From positions 1 through 64,000 of the forward strand of contig SFJO01000006.1 of NCBI GenBank assembly GCA_004555865.1: DNA of 64,000 nucleotides. Reading direction: 5' to 3'. Positions 26,413 through 36,125 of the stretch are shown here, in pieces. Position 1 is the stretch's first letter. Each line of letters starts with the position of its first letter. The position numbers were made by a program, and so were the translations under genes. The DNA is from Oscillospiraceae bacterium. GTDB lineage: Bacteria; Bacillota; Clostridia; Oscillospirales; Ruminococcaceae. The notes beneath the pieces were generated by a model, which was given only the letters and a program-made list of their open reading frames with translations, was not told the DNA's origin and did not search any database.

Positions 26413-27534
26413 TTACTTTACCAATTCCAGCAGGCGATCCGTAATTTTTTCCAGGCTCTTCGGCTCGCAGAGGGTGCGGGCCATCTGCCCCATCAGCGTC
26501 AGCTTTCCGGGCTCATGCAGCAGGTTCGAAACCGCCTCCACCAGGCCCTCGCCGGTCAGATCTTTCTCTTCGATCACCAGCGCCGCGCCCGCCTTCTGCA
26601 GCTCCATGGCGTTGTAATACTGGTGATTCTCAGCCACATTGGGGCTGGGGATCAGAATGGCTGCCCGGCCCGCGGCCTCCAGTTCGGCCAGCGTCAACGC
26701 ACCGGCCCGGCTGATCACCAGGTCTGCCGCCGCCAGCAGCTGCGGCATGTTGTCGATGTATTCCTTGACCACCAGATTTTCGCCATATTCAAAACCTTTT
26801 TCTTTGGCCAGGTTCCTAAACAGCTGCACCCCGTACTGGCCGGTGGCGTGCAGATGCAGCACCGGCTGGCGGGTTTTCTGCTCCCAGGCGGCCAGATCGG
26901 CCACCACCTGGTTGATGCGTCGCGCCCCCAGGCTGCCGCCAAAGCTGAGGATCACCGTCCGGTCACCGGCACCAATGGCACGCCGGGCCGCCGCGCGGTC
27001 CTGCGCGAACATCTCCGGCCGCACCGGGTTGCCAACTACCAGCGTCTTTTCCGGGACGCCCAGCTTCTGCACGGCAGCCTCCACGGCGGCAAACACCACG
27101 TCCACGTCCTTGGCCAGCAGCTTGTTGGTTACGCCCGGGAACGCGTTCTGCTCATGAATGGCGGTTTTAATGCCCATTTTGGCTGCCGCCCGCACCACGG
27201 GGCCGCTCACATAGCCGCCGCAGCCAATGACCAGATCCGGCTTTACCTGCCGGAGAATGGCCTTGGCCCGCGGGCCCGCCAGCGCCAGATGGTACAGTGC
27301 CTCGGCATTGCGGGCAATGTTTTTCAGGCTCAGCTTCCGCTGAATGCCGTTCACCTCAATGTGGTGGAACGGGTACCCGGCCTTGGTCACCAGGCCATAC
27401 TCCATTCCTTCCCGGCGGCCCGCAAAGTGAATGTCCGCATCCGGGCGGGCCTGCTTCAGCGCCCCGGCAATGGCCAAAGCCGGGTTGATGTGCCCGGCCG
27501 TACCACCGGCGGCGATCAATACACACAGTGCCAT
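26413..27534 (-). CDS. murG: UDP-GlcNAc:lipid I N-acetylglucosaminyltransferase
   Basis: MurG converts lipid I to lipid II at the inner membrane face. 373 residues from MALCVL, which follows GAAGGAG; an ATG seven codons earlier has no site. G loops AAGGTAGHINPA and GCGGYVSGP, plus HEQNAFPGVTN and the C-terminal SRAGALTLAELEAAGRAAILIPSPNVAENHQ region, are typical. It lies between ftsW and ftsQ, as in most Firmicutes clusters. Confidence 0.97.
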   Translation of the reverse strand: MALCVLIAAGGTAGHINPALAIAGALKQARPDADIHFAGRREGMEYGLVTKAGYPFHHIEVNGIQRKLSLKNIARNAEALYHLALAGPRAKAILRQVKPDLVIGCGGYVSGPVVRAAAKMGIKTAIHEQNAFPGVTNKLLAKDVDVVFAAVEAAVQKLGVPEKTLVVGNPVRPEMFAQDRAAARRAIGAGDRTVILSFGGSLGARRINQVVADLAAWEQKTRQPVLHLHATGQYGVQLFRNLAKEKGFEYGENLVVKEYIDNMPQLLAAADLVISRAGALTLAELEAAGRAAILIPSPNVAENHQYYNAMELQKAGAALVIEEKDLTGEGLVEAVSNLLHEPGKLTLMGQMARTLCEPKSLEKITDRLLELVK

Positions 27535-27600
27535 GGTTTTCGCTCCTTCGTCCACGGTCTACGGCCCAATACCGCAGACATCTTATCCAAACATACCGGC

Positions 27601-28860
27601 TCAGCCGGTTACCCGGTGCGCCTCCGGGCGGCTGCCCGGGTGCTGCACGGTGTTGTCTCGCGCAGCCTTTTCCTGTTCTCTTCGTCGGGCCTCCGCCGCA
27701 TTTCCGGCGCGGTTCACACTCATCAGCACACCCATCTCGCCCAACAGCATCACCAGGCTGGTGCCGCCCGCCGAGAAGAACGGCAGGCTGATGCCGGTGT
27801 TGGGGATGAGGTTGGTCACCACCGCGATGTTGAGCAGCACCTGAAGGCTGATGTGGGCCGCCACGCCCACGCCCAGCAGCGCACCGAAGCGATCCGGCGC
27901 GCGCATGGCGGTGCGCACGACCTGCACGATCAGCACCACAAACAGGGCGATGCAGATGACAGCCCCAATGAACCCAAGCTCCTCGCAGAGAATGGAAAAG
28001 ATAAAGTCGTTCTGCGGTTCAGAAAGCCACAGCTGCTTCTGGTTGGAATTGCCGATGCCCACGCCGAACAGGCCGCCGTTACCGATGGAATACACGCTCT
28101 GCACCGTCTGGTCGCTGGCCTTGGTCAGGTCCTCAAACGAGGCAAGCCAGTCCTGTAGGCGGTTGCCCGCATAGTCATCGCCGCCGTGCAGATGGACCAG
28201 ATAAGCCATACCCAGCACACCAAGCCCGCCCGCACCGCAGACAAACCAGCGTAGCGCCACGCCGCCGGCCCACATCATAATCACCGCCAGGGCCAGCATC
28301 AGCAGCATAGCCGATTTGTGGGGCTCCACATACAGCAGCACCTCAATGGGGGCCAGCATGGCAATGGGCAGAACGATGCTGTATCCAACGTGCTTCAGGC
28401 GGCGGCTGTGGGCCGTCATCAAATGCGCCATCAGCAGAATCAGCACAAATTTGGCAATCTCACTGGGCTGGACCGTGCACACCTTCAGGTTCAGCCACCG
28501 CTTGCATCCGTTCAGCTCCGAGCCCACCAGCGGCACCGCGGCCAGCATGATCAGGGTGAGAAGGTAGGCCGGATAGGTCCATTGCCGAAGCCAATGGTAA
28601 TCCACCAGGCTGACGACAAACATAATGCCCACGCCCGCAATGGCGAAAATGGTCTGGGGGGCAATGTACTGGTAGCTGTTGCCCTCATAATAATAGGCCG
28701 TGGCATAACTGGCACTGAACAGCATAACCAAACCGAACACCACCAGAATCAGTACATTTAAAAGCAGCGCACCGTCCAGTTTGCCCGGATTGCGGTAAAA
28801 GAAGCTTGGCGTTCGGCGCTTACGTTTTGCCGTATGCTTTTTACTTGTCTGTGCAGGCAT
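27601..28860 (-). CDS. ftsW: septal SEDS glycosyltransferase FtsW
   Basis: 419-residue SEDS protein with about ten helices and a basic N-terminus. NGCKRWLNL, QPSEIAKF, the GVGIGNSNQKQLWLSEPQNDFIF loop and PNTGISLPFFSAGG motif are present. The expected Asp/Glu-containing EPHKSAMLL segment follows the fifth helix. It polymerises lipid II at the septum with the cluster PBP. Position between mraY and murG fits FtsW or SpoVE. Its C-terminal cytoplasmic tail is rich in Arg and Glu. Confidence 0.93.
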   Translation of the reverse strand: MPAQTSKKHTAKRKRRTPSFFYRNPGKLDGALLLNVLILVVFGLVMLFSASYATAYYYEGNSYQYIAPQTIFAIAGVGIMFVVSLVDYHWLRQWTYPAYLLTLIMLAAVPLVGSELNGCKRWLNLKVCTVQPSEIAKFVLILLMAHLMTAHSRRLKHVGYSIVLPIAMLAPIEVLLYVEPHKSAMLLMLALAVIMMWAGGVALRWFVCGAGGLGVLGMAYLVHLHGGDDYAGNRLQDWLASFEDLTKASDQTVQSVYSIGNGGLFGVGIGNSNQKQLWLSEPQNDFIFSILCEELGFIGAVICIALFVVLIVQVVRTAMRAPDRFGALLGVGVAAHISLQVLLNIAVVTNLIPNTGISLPFFSAGGTSLVMLLGEMGVLMSVNRAGNAAEARRREQEKAARDNTVQHPGSRPEAHRVTG

Positions 28861-28956
28861 CCGACATCCTCCCTTCCGGCCTGCGGCCTTTTTTTCACAG
28901 CGCTTTGCTGCTGTGCTGCATCTTTCCTCGCGGCGGGCCGCCTATGATCGGCCCGC

Positions 28957-29964
28957 TCAGCTCAGCCGAATGAACACCAGCCCCAGCGCGGCGGCAGCAG
29001 CCGCCACCAGGCTGAACGATGCCACGATTTTTTCCTCACTCCATCCATCCATCTCAAAGGAATGATGGATGGGCGTCATTTTGAAAATGCGCTTGCCGTG
29101 GGTGGCCTTGAAGTAGCTCACCTGAATGACCACGCTGCCGGCCTCGCAGATGTAAATAAAGCCGAAGAACAGCAGCAGCTCCGGGCGGCTCATGCAGAAG
29201 GCCAGCGCCGTTACCGCGCCGCCCAGATACATACTGCCCGTGTCACCCATGAACACCTTGGCCGGGTGGAAGTTCCACAGCAAGAAGCCCGCACAGCCGC
29301 CGGCCACGGCGGCGGCGTACACCGCCAGATGAAAATAGTTCAGCACGCCGGCTGCGATGACGTAAGCCAGCATCACCACAAAGGTCACGCTGCTGGCCAG
29401 GCCGTCAATGCCGTCGGTCAGGTTCACCGCGTTCACCATAAAGATGATCAGCAGAAAGGCGATGGGATAGAACAGAATGCCCAGATCCACAAAGCCCACA
29501 ATGGGCAGCACCACGGCGCTGGTCAAAACGCCGTTCAGGTGCAGGCCGTACAGGAACAGCAGGGTGATGGCCACCTGCAGCACGATCTTCTGCATGACCT
29601 TCAGGCCCAGATTTCTCTTTTTGACCACCTTGATGTAATCGTCCACAAAGCCCACCAGGCCGAACAGCCAGGCCGCGCTCAGCGCCAGAACCACGTTAAA
29701 CGCCTCATGGCTGCTCATCAGGTCGCTCTGCTTCATGCTCAGATACAGCCAGGCCAGGCCCAGACCCAGCGTGCTGCCAAAAATGAAGCAGATGCCGCCC
29801 ATAGTCGGGGTTCCCTGCTTGTTTTTATGCCAGGTCGGGCCAATCTCTTTGATGGTTTGCCCATAATGCAACTTATGCAGAAAAGGCACCACAATCAGGC
29901 CGGACATTCCTGTCAGCACAAAGGCAAACAGGGCGGCAATGGTCAGTGCATATCTTGCTATCAT
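28957..29964 (-). CDS. mraY: phospho-MurNAc-pentapeptide transferase
   Basis: MraY attaches phospho-MurNAc-pentapeptide to undecaprenyl phosphate, making lipid I. 335 residues, ten predicted helices. The catalytic motifs FVDDYIK, NAVNLTDGIDGLA and FMGDTGSMYLGG, plus the C-terminal MTPIHHSFEMDGWSE segment with its His pair, are complete. GAGGAG precedes the ATG. murD, which usually follows mraY, is absent here; ftsW comes next after 96 bases. Confidence 0.97.
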   Translation of the reverse strand: MIARYALTIAALFAFVLTGMSGLIVVPFLHKLHYGQTIKEIGPTWHKNKQGTPTMGGICFIFGSTLGLGLAWLYLSMKQSDLMSSHEAFNVVLALSAAWLFGLVGFVDDYIKVVKKRNLGLKVMQKIVLQVAITLLFLYGLHLNGVLTSAVVLPIVGFVDLGILFYPIAFLLIIFMVNAVNLTDGIDGLASSVTFVVMLAYVIAAGVLNYFHLAVYAAAVAGGCAGFLLWNFHPAKVFMGDTGSMYLGGAVTALAFCMSRPELLLFFGFIYICEAGSVVIQVSYFKATHGKRIFKMTPIHHSFEMDGWSEEKIVASFSLVAAAAAALGLVFIRLS

Positions 29965-30110
29965 GATTTACTCCTCACGGTTCTATGCCGGGGCAGAATC
30001 TCCGCAATTGTTCCGCAAAGCGGACATTGATGCTGCCCCTGCGCGGCAAGGGCGGCAAGGCCCCGCCGTTTTTGAATGGTTGCCTGTTGATTCCGGCCGT
30101 TCCGGCAGGC

Positions 30111-31493
30111 TCACAGGCGATTATACACCATTTTCAGGATCTCTTCCAGTCTCATTCCGCGGCTGCCCTTAGCCAGCAGACCGTCGCCCGGGCGCAGCCG
30201 CTGGATGAGCGCCTGCGCCGCTTCCTCACGGGTTTCGCAGTGCAGCACCTCGGGCACACCCAGGCGCTGTGCTTCTCTGGCGGTTTCGCGCGCGGCCGGG
30301 CCATAGGCCACCAGGCAGTTCAGGTTTGCACCGGCTGCCAGCTGCCCCACCTGGCGGTGAGCCTCCTCGCTCACGCTGCCCAGTTCCAGCATATCGCCCA
30401 GCAGGGCGAAGCGGCGGGCGCATTCCACCCGGCCAAATGCCTCAAAGGCCGCCCGCATACTGTCCGGGCTGGCGTTGTAGCAGTCCTCCAGCACCTTCAC
30501 GCCGCCTTTTTCCACCAGGCGCTGCCGCATTCCGGCCGCCTGATAATCCGCCAAGGCTGCCGCTGCCTCCAAGGCGTCGGCCCGGCCCGCATCCGGCCGG
30601 GTCACTGCTGCCGCATAGGCAAACAGGGCATCCTGTACGGCGTGCAGGCCCACCGTTGGAATAAACGCCTCAAACAGGCCCAGCTCCTCATCCCGAATGG
30701 TGAACCGCTCGCCCCGCTCCTCGTGGCGGATGTCCACCGCACGGATGCGGCAGTTCTCATTCTGAATGCCGCACCAGACCGGCTCCACCCAATCCGGCAG
30801 CTGGGCGCCGCGCAGATAGGGGTCGTCTCCGTTCAGGATCAGCGGAGCTTTTTTCCCGTCCTCCCTGCGCAGGCCGTCGCAGATCTCCAGCTTTGCCTTC
30901 AGGATGTTCTCCCGGCTGCCCAGCGTCTCCAGGTGCGAAACGCCGATGCCGGTGATAACGCCCGCATCGGGCTTTGCCGTCAGGCTCAGACGATGGATCT
31001 CGCCTAAGGCGCTCATGCCCATTTCCACCACGGCATACTGGGTGCTGCGCTCCAGCCGGAACAGTGTGCCCGGCAGGCCGATCTCATTGTTCCGGTTCCC
31101 CTCAGTTTTCAGCGTTTCGCCAAAAGCCGCCAGTGCTGCGGCGCAGAACTCCTTTGTGGTGGTTTTGCCCACACTGCCGGTCACGCCCACCACCCAGGGG
31201 GTATAGCAGGCGCGGTAGTTGGCCGCCATGGCGCACAGGGGAATGCGGCTGTCCGGCGCAAGGATGGTGCGCTCGGCGGGCACATCCTCCACCGGATGGT
31301 TCGCCACGATCCAGCTGGCGCCCCGGGCATAGGCCTGTGCTGCAAAGTCATGGCCGTCCACCCGCTGGCCGGGGAAACACACAAACACGCAGCCGGGCTG
31401 CACCAGGCGGCTATCGGTCACCACGGCCGTAATGGGTTCGTCCGGGGCCTCACACAGGCCTTCCAACAGCTTTTTTGCGCTGATTACTTCCAT
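30111..31493 (-). CDS. murF: UDP-MurNAc-tripeptide:D-Ala-D-Ala ligase
   Basis: MurF adds D-Ala-D-Ala to complete the pentapeptide precursor. 460 residues with the three Mur ligase domains. The ATP loop GVTGSVGKTTTKE, EGNRNNEIGLP and VEMGMSALGEI motifs, and the GDMLELG segment near the C-terminus, identify it. It lies between the division PBP and mraY. The ATG has a modest AAAGGAG-like site. Confidence 0.95.
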   Translation of the reverse strand: MEVISAKKLLEGLCEAPDEPITAVVTDSRLVQPGCVFVCFPGQRVDGHDFAAQAYARGASWIVANHPVEDVPAERTILAPDSRIPLCAMAANYRACYTPWVVGVTGSVGKTTTKEFCAAALAAFGETLKTEGNRNNEIGLPGTLFRLERSTQYAVVEMGMSALGEIHRLSLTAKPDAGVITGIGVSHLETLGSRENILKAKLEICDGLRREDGKKAPLILNGDDPYLRGAQLPDWVEPVWCGIQNENCRIRAVDIRHEERGERFTIRDEELGLFEAFIPTVGLHAVQDALFAYAAAVTRPDAGRADALEAAAALADYQAAGMRQRLVEKGGVKVLEDCYNASPDSMRAAFEAFGRVECARRFALLGDMLELGSVSEEAHRQVGQLAAGANLNCLVAYGPAARETAREAQRLGVPEVLHCETREEAAQALIQRLRPGDGLLAKGSRGMRLEEILKMVYNRL

Positions 31494-31565
31494 TGTTCCG
31501 CACTCCTTTATCTTGTTTGGGCAACAGGGCGCTGCCTCTATTGTATGCGGCCGCAGCCGTGTCCA

Positions 31566-34034
31566 TCATTCCGCAGGCTCCTGGGCCGTGTCTGTCTCGG
31601 TTCCGCAGGTGATGGTCACAATGGTGCCCATGGGCACCTGGCTGCCCGCCTCACAGTTCTGACTGAGCACACGACCCTGGCCATCCCCTTCCACCTTTAC
31701 ATTCAATCCGGTGGCTTTCAGCATCGTGCTGGCGTAGGCGGCATCCCGCCCGGCCACATCCGGCACGGTCACCTGAATGTCCTCGGTGCTCTCCGTATAG
31801 AGATACACCGTGGTGCCCGCCGGCACTTTCGCACCGCCGTCCGGGTTTTGATGGGTCACGGTGGTTCCGTTTTCCAGCTTGCGGTGGCCAAGATTGCTCT
31901 TGTTCAGCTCCACCTGCGCCTGACTCCATTCCTGCCCCAGCTGGCTGGGCACCGTCACGGTCCGGGCGGCCAGTTCCGTATCGCTGTATTGGGTCTCAAT
32001 GCCCAGATACGGCGCAATCTCGCTGATGATGTTGCCCGCCACAGGGCCACTCAGATACAGCGACGAGTCAGTGTCCGCTTCCGCGTCATCCAGCACCACC
32101 AGCACCGCAATCTGCGGGTCGTTGGCCGGCGCCACCGCCATAAAGCTGGAGGCAAACCGATAGCCGCCGGTTCCGCGCCGGGGTTCGTCCAGTTTTTCAC
32201 TGGTACCGGACTTGCCGCCCACCCGATAGCCCGCCACATAGGCGTTGCGGCCGGGAGCATGGTCGTTGCCGTTGCCCACTACGCCTTCCATCATAGAGCG
32301 GATCTGTGCGCTGGTCTCCTCGCTGATGACCTGCCGCTTGGGGCTGGTCTCCATGGTCTTGACCAGGTTGCCGTCTCCATCGGTAATTTTGGCCACCACG
32401 TGGGGCTGCACCAGGTAGCCGCCGTTGACTGCGGCCGCCACCGCCGTGATGGTTTGCAGGGCGGTGATCTTCTGGGCCTGACCGAAGCAGGAACTGGCCA
32501 GCTGCACCGGGCCAAGGCCTGCCTCGTCGTAGTACTGCATATACCGGGTCTCGCTGGGCAGGTCAATGCCGGTGGGCTCGGTAAAGCCGAAGGCTTTGAA
32601 ATAGTCGTAGAAGGTTTTCGCGCCGATCTTCTGGCCCAGCTGCACATAATAAATGTTGCAGCTGTTGCGCAGAGCGGCGGCCAGATCCTGCACACCATGG
32701 GAAGCATTGCTGGCACAGCCGTATTGGGTACCGGATACGTCAAAGCTGCCGTAGCAGCCGAAGCTGGTGGCCGTCGTGGCCGCGCCGGAATCCAGGCCCA
32801 TGGCGCTGGTGACAACCTTGAACACTGAACCGGGGATGTACAGGGCGGTCAGGCACTTGTTTTTCCACTGTGCGTACCGGATCATGCCCTGCACCGTGCC
32901 GTACTCGTCGTCGTCAATGACCCCATCCGCCAGAATCTGGTTCAGCGAATAGTCCTCTTTGGCCATCTCCGCACTGGTTACGCCCAGGCGGCGGTACAAA
33001 AGGCCCTTCTGCTCCTCGCTGAGGGCGCCCTCCGTGTCCAGAATGGACTGTAAAGTGCTGTCGGTAATGACGTTCGGCTCGTTTGGGTCAAAGCCGCCCT
33101 CCACGGCCATGGCCAGAATGGCCCCGCTGTTCACGTCCATCACAATGGCCATGCCCCGCTGCTGGACGTTCCATTTCTCCACGGCATTCTTCAGGTACTT
33201 TTCCACCACAGACTGTACATTTGCGTCAATGGTCAGCACCAGATTGTTGCCGTCCTCCGCCGGGTAGGTGGTGGAAGAATCGTTGGGCAGCTCATCGCCC
33301 AGCGGGTTGCGCAGGGTGATCACACGGCCGGGGGTTCCGGCCAGCACATCCTCATACTCGCTCTCCAGCCCGTAGGCGCCCACACCGTCGCTGTTGCAGA
33401 AGCCCAGCACCACCGAGAGAAAATTTCCGTAGGGATATTCCCGCTTGGTGTCGCGCTCAACATTGATGGGCAGCTTTGCGCGGGTGTAGCCGTCCACCAC
33501 TTGCCCCTTGCTGTCGGTCGCCGTTTTGGACGAAGCGTAGTTCTCTACTTTTTCCCGCGTCGGCTGCTCCACCTGACGGGCCAGCACTTTATAGCGGGAA
33601 TCGGTACTGGACAGGCTGTTGTAAAGGCTCTCTTCGTCCACCCCGAGAATTTCGGCCAGATCGGCAGCCACAGTGGCCGGGTCCACTCGTTGGTTCACCG
33701 GATTTCCATCCTTATCCGTCTGCGCGCCCAGCTTGGCCAGCTCGGAGGGGTCCACAGTAATGCGCCACACCACGCTGCTTCGGGCCAGAACGCTGCCGGT
33801 GGAATCATAAATATTGCCCCGCAGCGGTGTGATGGTCTGATCCAGCAGCTGCTGCGAGGCAGTCTGTGCCTGCATATCCTCGTGGTCGACCAGCTGCAAA
33901 TATGCCAACCGGCCCACAAGCACGCTTACGCCCACCACAAGAAGCAGCCCCCAAAACAGGGCAATGCGATTTTTCATTTGGCGGCTGACCCGGTCATTCT
34001 GTTTCTGCCTGGGGCGGCGATATCGTTCTGCCAT
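31566..34034 (-). CDS. division class B PBP (FtsI/SpoVD type) with two PASTA domains
   Basis: 822-residue transpeptidase with one N-terminal helix (residues 24-46). Active-site motifs are SVFK (S403-K406), SCN (458-460) and KSGT (608-611). Two PASTA repeats lie at about 690-755 and 758-815. Relative to the other PBP in this window it carries an extra helical insertion around residues 325-395. Position after ftsL fits the septal enzyme partnering FtsW. SpoVD and FtsI cannot be told apart by sequence alone. Confidence 0.95.
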   Translation of the reverse strand: MAERYRRPRQKQNDRVSRQMKNRIALFWGLLLVVGVSVLVGRLAYLQLVDHEDMQAQTASQQLLDQTITPLRGNIYDSTGSVLARSSVVWRITVDPSELAKLGAQTDKDGNPVNQRVDPATVAADLAEILGVDEESLYNSLSSTDSRYKVLARQVEQPTREKVENYASSKTATDSKGQVVDGYTRAKLPINVERDTKREYPYGNFLSVVLGFCNSDGVGAYGLESEYEDVLAGTPGRVITLRNPLGDELPNDSSTTYPAEDGNNLVLTIDANVQSVVEKYLKNAVEKWNVQQRGMAIVMDVNSGAILAMAVEGGFDPNEPNVITDSTLQSILDTEGALSEEQKGLLYRRLGVTSAEMAKEDYSLNQILADGVIDDDEYGTVQGMIRYAQWKNKCLTALYIPGSVFKVVTSAMGLDSGAATTATSFGCYGSFDVSGTQYGCASNASHGVQDLAAALRNSCNIYYVQLGQKIGAKTFYDYFKAFGFTEPTGIDLPSETRYMQYYDEAGLGPVQLASSCFGQAQKITALQTITAVAAAVNGGYLVQPHVVAKITDGDGNLVKTMETSPKRQVISEETSAQIRSMMEGVVGNGNDHAPGRNAYVAGYRVGGKSGTSEKLDEPRRGTGGYRFASSFMAVAPANDPQIAVLVVLDDAEADTDSSLYLSGPVAGNIISEIAPYLGIETQYSDTELAARTVTVPSQLGQEWSQAQVELNKSNLGHRKLENGTTVTHQNPDGGAKVPAGTTVYLYTESTEDIQVTVPDVAGRDAAYASTMLKATGLNVKVEGDGQGRVLSQNCEAGSQVPMGTIVTITCGTETDTAQEPAE

Positions 34035-34053
34035 GCAAGCTCTCCTTGGTTCC

Positions 34054-34509
34054 TTAGGGGTCCAGGCTGCCCACCAGGCTCAGCGCCCCGGCGTGCAGCA
34101 TCCCCGCCAGCTTCTGCAGTCCGCTGGCCGGTCGATCCACCGTGCTGGTTTCATCCAGCTTGATGTAGGTGATCTGGCTGGGGTCGGCCTTGATCATTCC
34201 CAAACGGGTGGTGGCGGCCTCCTCCACCGTGCGCAGGTTGGTTTTGCTGTCCAGCGTGTTGCTCCAATAGCTATTCCAGCTGTTGGCCGCGGTCAATTCC
34301 GCCCGGGCGTCCTGAATTTCGCCCGTCAGCTCGGTCAGCTGCACATGGCTGTAAATCACCGCGCACACAAGCGCCAGCATGGTCAACGCCAGCAGCCCGC
34401 GCGCCATATTCTGCCGCCGGGCCGCCGCCCGCCGGCTGGCATCGCCCCGCCGCACTTCCAGCTTGGGGGCCTTGGTCGATGCTTCTTTCATCTTATATGC
34501 GGCCTGCAT
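34054..34509 (-). CDS. ftsL: FtsL-like division protein
   Basis: 151-residue bitopic protein: basic Arg/Lys-rich cytoplasmic tail, one helix (about 36-54), then a coiled-coil segment (LTELTGEIQDARAELTAAN) and a short C-terminal region. FtsL is poorly conserved; the size, topology and position between rsmH and the septal PBP support the call. The start MQAAYKM follows GGAAAGGAAG; a longer reading frame upstream is not needed. Confidence 0.8.
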   Translation of the reverse strand: MQAAYKMKEASTKAPKLEVRRGDASRRAAARRQNMARGLLALTMLALVCAVIYSHVQLTELTGEIQDARAELTAANSWNSYWSNTLDSKTNLRTVEEAATTRLGMIKADPSQITYIKLDETSTVDRPASGLQKLAGMLHAGALSLVGSLDP

Positions 34510-34626
34510 TTGAACCACGCTTCCTTTCCTGCAAGTGGGCACACGCCCCTCGCAACGTTCTGTGCCGGTTCTACCGGCACAGTTTCCTCACACTTTGTTA
34601 CGCCCGGAACAGCCTTTCCAGCTGTC

Positions 34627-35550
34627 TTACAGCTTTTCTACCACACGCAGTTTGGCGCTGCGGCTGCGGCGGTTCTCCTCCAGTTCCTGGGCGTTGGCCT
34701 CAATGGGCTTGCGGGTGATCAGCTTGGCCTTTGCCTTGCCCCCGCACACGCACACCGGAAATTCCGGCGGGCAGGTACAGGCCGTGGCCCATTGGCGAAA
34801 GCGGTTCTTCACCACACGGTCCTCCAGCGAGTGGAAGGTGATGATGGCAAAGCGCCCGCCGGGGGCCAGGCAGTCAAAAATGCCGTCCAGCCCCTCGTTC
34901 AGGGCGTCCAGCTCCCCGTTCACCGCAATGCGAAGGGCCTGAAAACTGCGGCGGGCCGGGTTTTTATCCCGCCGGCGAATGGCGGGCGGCACGGCGCTGG
35001 CCACAATCTGGGCCAATTCCAGCGTTGTTTGAATGGGTGCCTTTTCCCGGGCGGCCTCAATTTTGCCTGCAATGGCCCAGGCAAAGGGTTCCTCGCCATA
35101 TTCCCGCAGAATGCGGGTCAGTTCTTCCCGGCTGAGCGTATTGACCAGGTCGGCCGCCGTAGGGCCGCTCTGGCTCATGCGCATATCCAGCGGCGCGTCC
35201 GCCCGATACGAAAAGCCCCGCTCGGCGTCATCCAGCTGGTGGCTGGAAACGCCCAGATCCAGCAGGGCACCGTTCAGCGGCGGAATGCCCCGCTCGGTGA
35301 GAACCTGCTTGGCATCCCGGAAATTCGTCTGGATCAGCGTAGCCGGAAGCCCGGCCAGCCGTGCACCGGCTGCCGCAATGGCATCCGGATCTTGATCCAG
35401 CGAGTAAAGATGGCCGGTGGTCAGCCGCCGGGCGATCTCGCTGGAATGGCCGCCGCCGCCCGCGGTGCCGTCCAGATAAATGCCGTCGGGTTTGATGTTC
35501 AGCCCGTCCAGGCATTCTTGCAGCAGAACAGGGACATGATTGAATTCCAT
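34627..35550 (-). CDS. rsmH: 16S rRNA m4C1402 methyltransferase
   Basis: RsmH (MraW), which N4-methylates C1402 of 16S rRNA. 307 residues. The SAM-binding DGTAGGGGHSSEI motif, the LLDLGVSSHQLD segment and the C-terminal NRRSRSAKLRV motif are all present. It is second in the division cluster, 18 bases after mraZ. Confidence 0.97.
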   Translation of the reverse strand: MEFNHVPVLLQECLDGLNIKPDGIYLDGTAGGGGHSSEIARRLTTGHLYSLDQDPDAIAAAGARLAGLPATLIQTNFRDAKQVLTERGIPPLNGALLDLGVSSHQLDDAERGFSYRADAPLDMRMSQSGPTAADLVNTLSREELTRILREYGEEPFAWAIAGKIEAAREKAPIQTTLELAQIVASAVPPAIRRRDKNPARRSFQALRIAVNGELDALNEGLDGIFDCLAPGGRFAIITFHSLEDRVVKNRFRQWATACTCPPEFPVCVCGGKAKAKLITRKPIEANAQELEENRRSRSAKLRVVEKL

Positions 35551-35568
35551 GGGGCGTGTCCCCTCCTC

Positions 35569-35991
35569 TCAGCGAATGTTCATCAGGCGGATGGCCTGTT
35601 CCAACGCGCCGTCTTCTCCGGCACTCTCCCGCTCGTCCCAAACGGCGGTGTTCCAAATCTCCGCATAGCGGCCCATGCCCACCACCGTCACGTCCTTCTC
35701 CAGCCCTGCATGGGCCAGCAGCCGCGGGGTGAGCTGGATGCGGCCCTGCTTGTCCGGCGTAACCTCAATGGCATTGGGGAACAGCTTGTGCTGCACAGCC
35801 CGGGCGTCCGCCAGGTTGCAGTTCTCCAGCTGGGCCGCCATATCCTCCCATTTGGAAGCAGGGAACGCCACCAGGCAGCCATCCAGCCAACAGGTGACCA
35901 CAAAGGTCTCTCCCATTTCCGCGCGAAAGCGGGCCGGGAAATTCAGGCGATTTTTGGCATCCAGCGCATAGTCGTACCGCCCGATGAGCAT
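35569..35991 (-). CDS. mraZ: MraZ transcriptional regulator of the division cluster
   Basis: 140-residue AbrB-like double-domain protein; it binds GTGGG repeats in its own promoter and represses the cluster. The first half has GRYDYALDAKNRLNFPARFR, and the second VTPDKQGRIQLTPRLLAHAGL, the two MraZ signatures. The start MLIGRY follows AGGAGG; upstream in-frame ATGs run through the promoter boxes and are unlikely. Confidence 0.95.
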   Translation of the reverse strand: MLIGRYDYALDAKNRLNFPARFRAEMGETFVVTCWLDGCLVAFPASKWEDMAAQLENCNLADARAVQHKLFPNAIEVTPDKQGRIQLTPRLLAHAGLEKDVTVVGMGRYAEIWNTAVWDERESAGEDGALEQAIRLMNIR

Positions 35992-36060
35992 CCCTTCCCC
36001 ACCTCCTGCACGTTTTTGGGCACTGCGGGGCACTTTTGCCGCAATTCCGGCGTTCAATTC

Positions 36061-36075
36061 CCCACTTTTACCCAC
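36061..36075 (-). promoter_or_regulatory. candidate MraZ operator (two GTGGG boxes)
   Basis: Two GTGGG boxes (36071-36075 and 36061-36065 on the minus strand) are separated by 5 bases, giving the ten-base periodicity of known MraZ operators. They lie about 20 bases downstream of the -10 of the mraZ promoter. A third clear box is not seen. Confidence 0.7.
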
Positions 36076-36096
36076 TTGAGGGCAATTATTAGCTTA

Positions 36097-36125
36097 ATTA
36101 TAAAGTTCATGCCCTGAAATTTCAA
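36097..36125 (-). promoter_or_regulatory. promoter of the mraZ-led division cluster
   Basis: TTGAAA (36120-36125) and TATAAT (36097-36102) are 17 bases apart on the minus strand. Transcripts would begin about 100 bases before mraZ and run through the MraZ boxes. The rest of 36126-36330 shows no gene. Confidence 0.8.

Noticed and set aside
33964..36117. A 717-codon plus-strand frame crossing ftsL, rsmH and mraZ
   Set aside because: It spans several certain genes on the other strand and the MraZ boxes; a codon-bias shadow.
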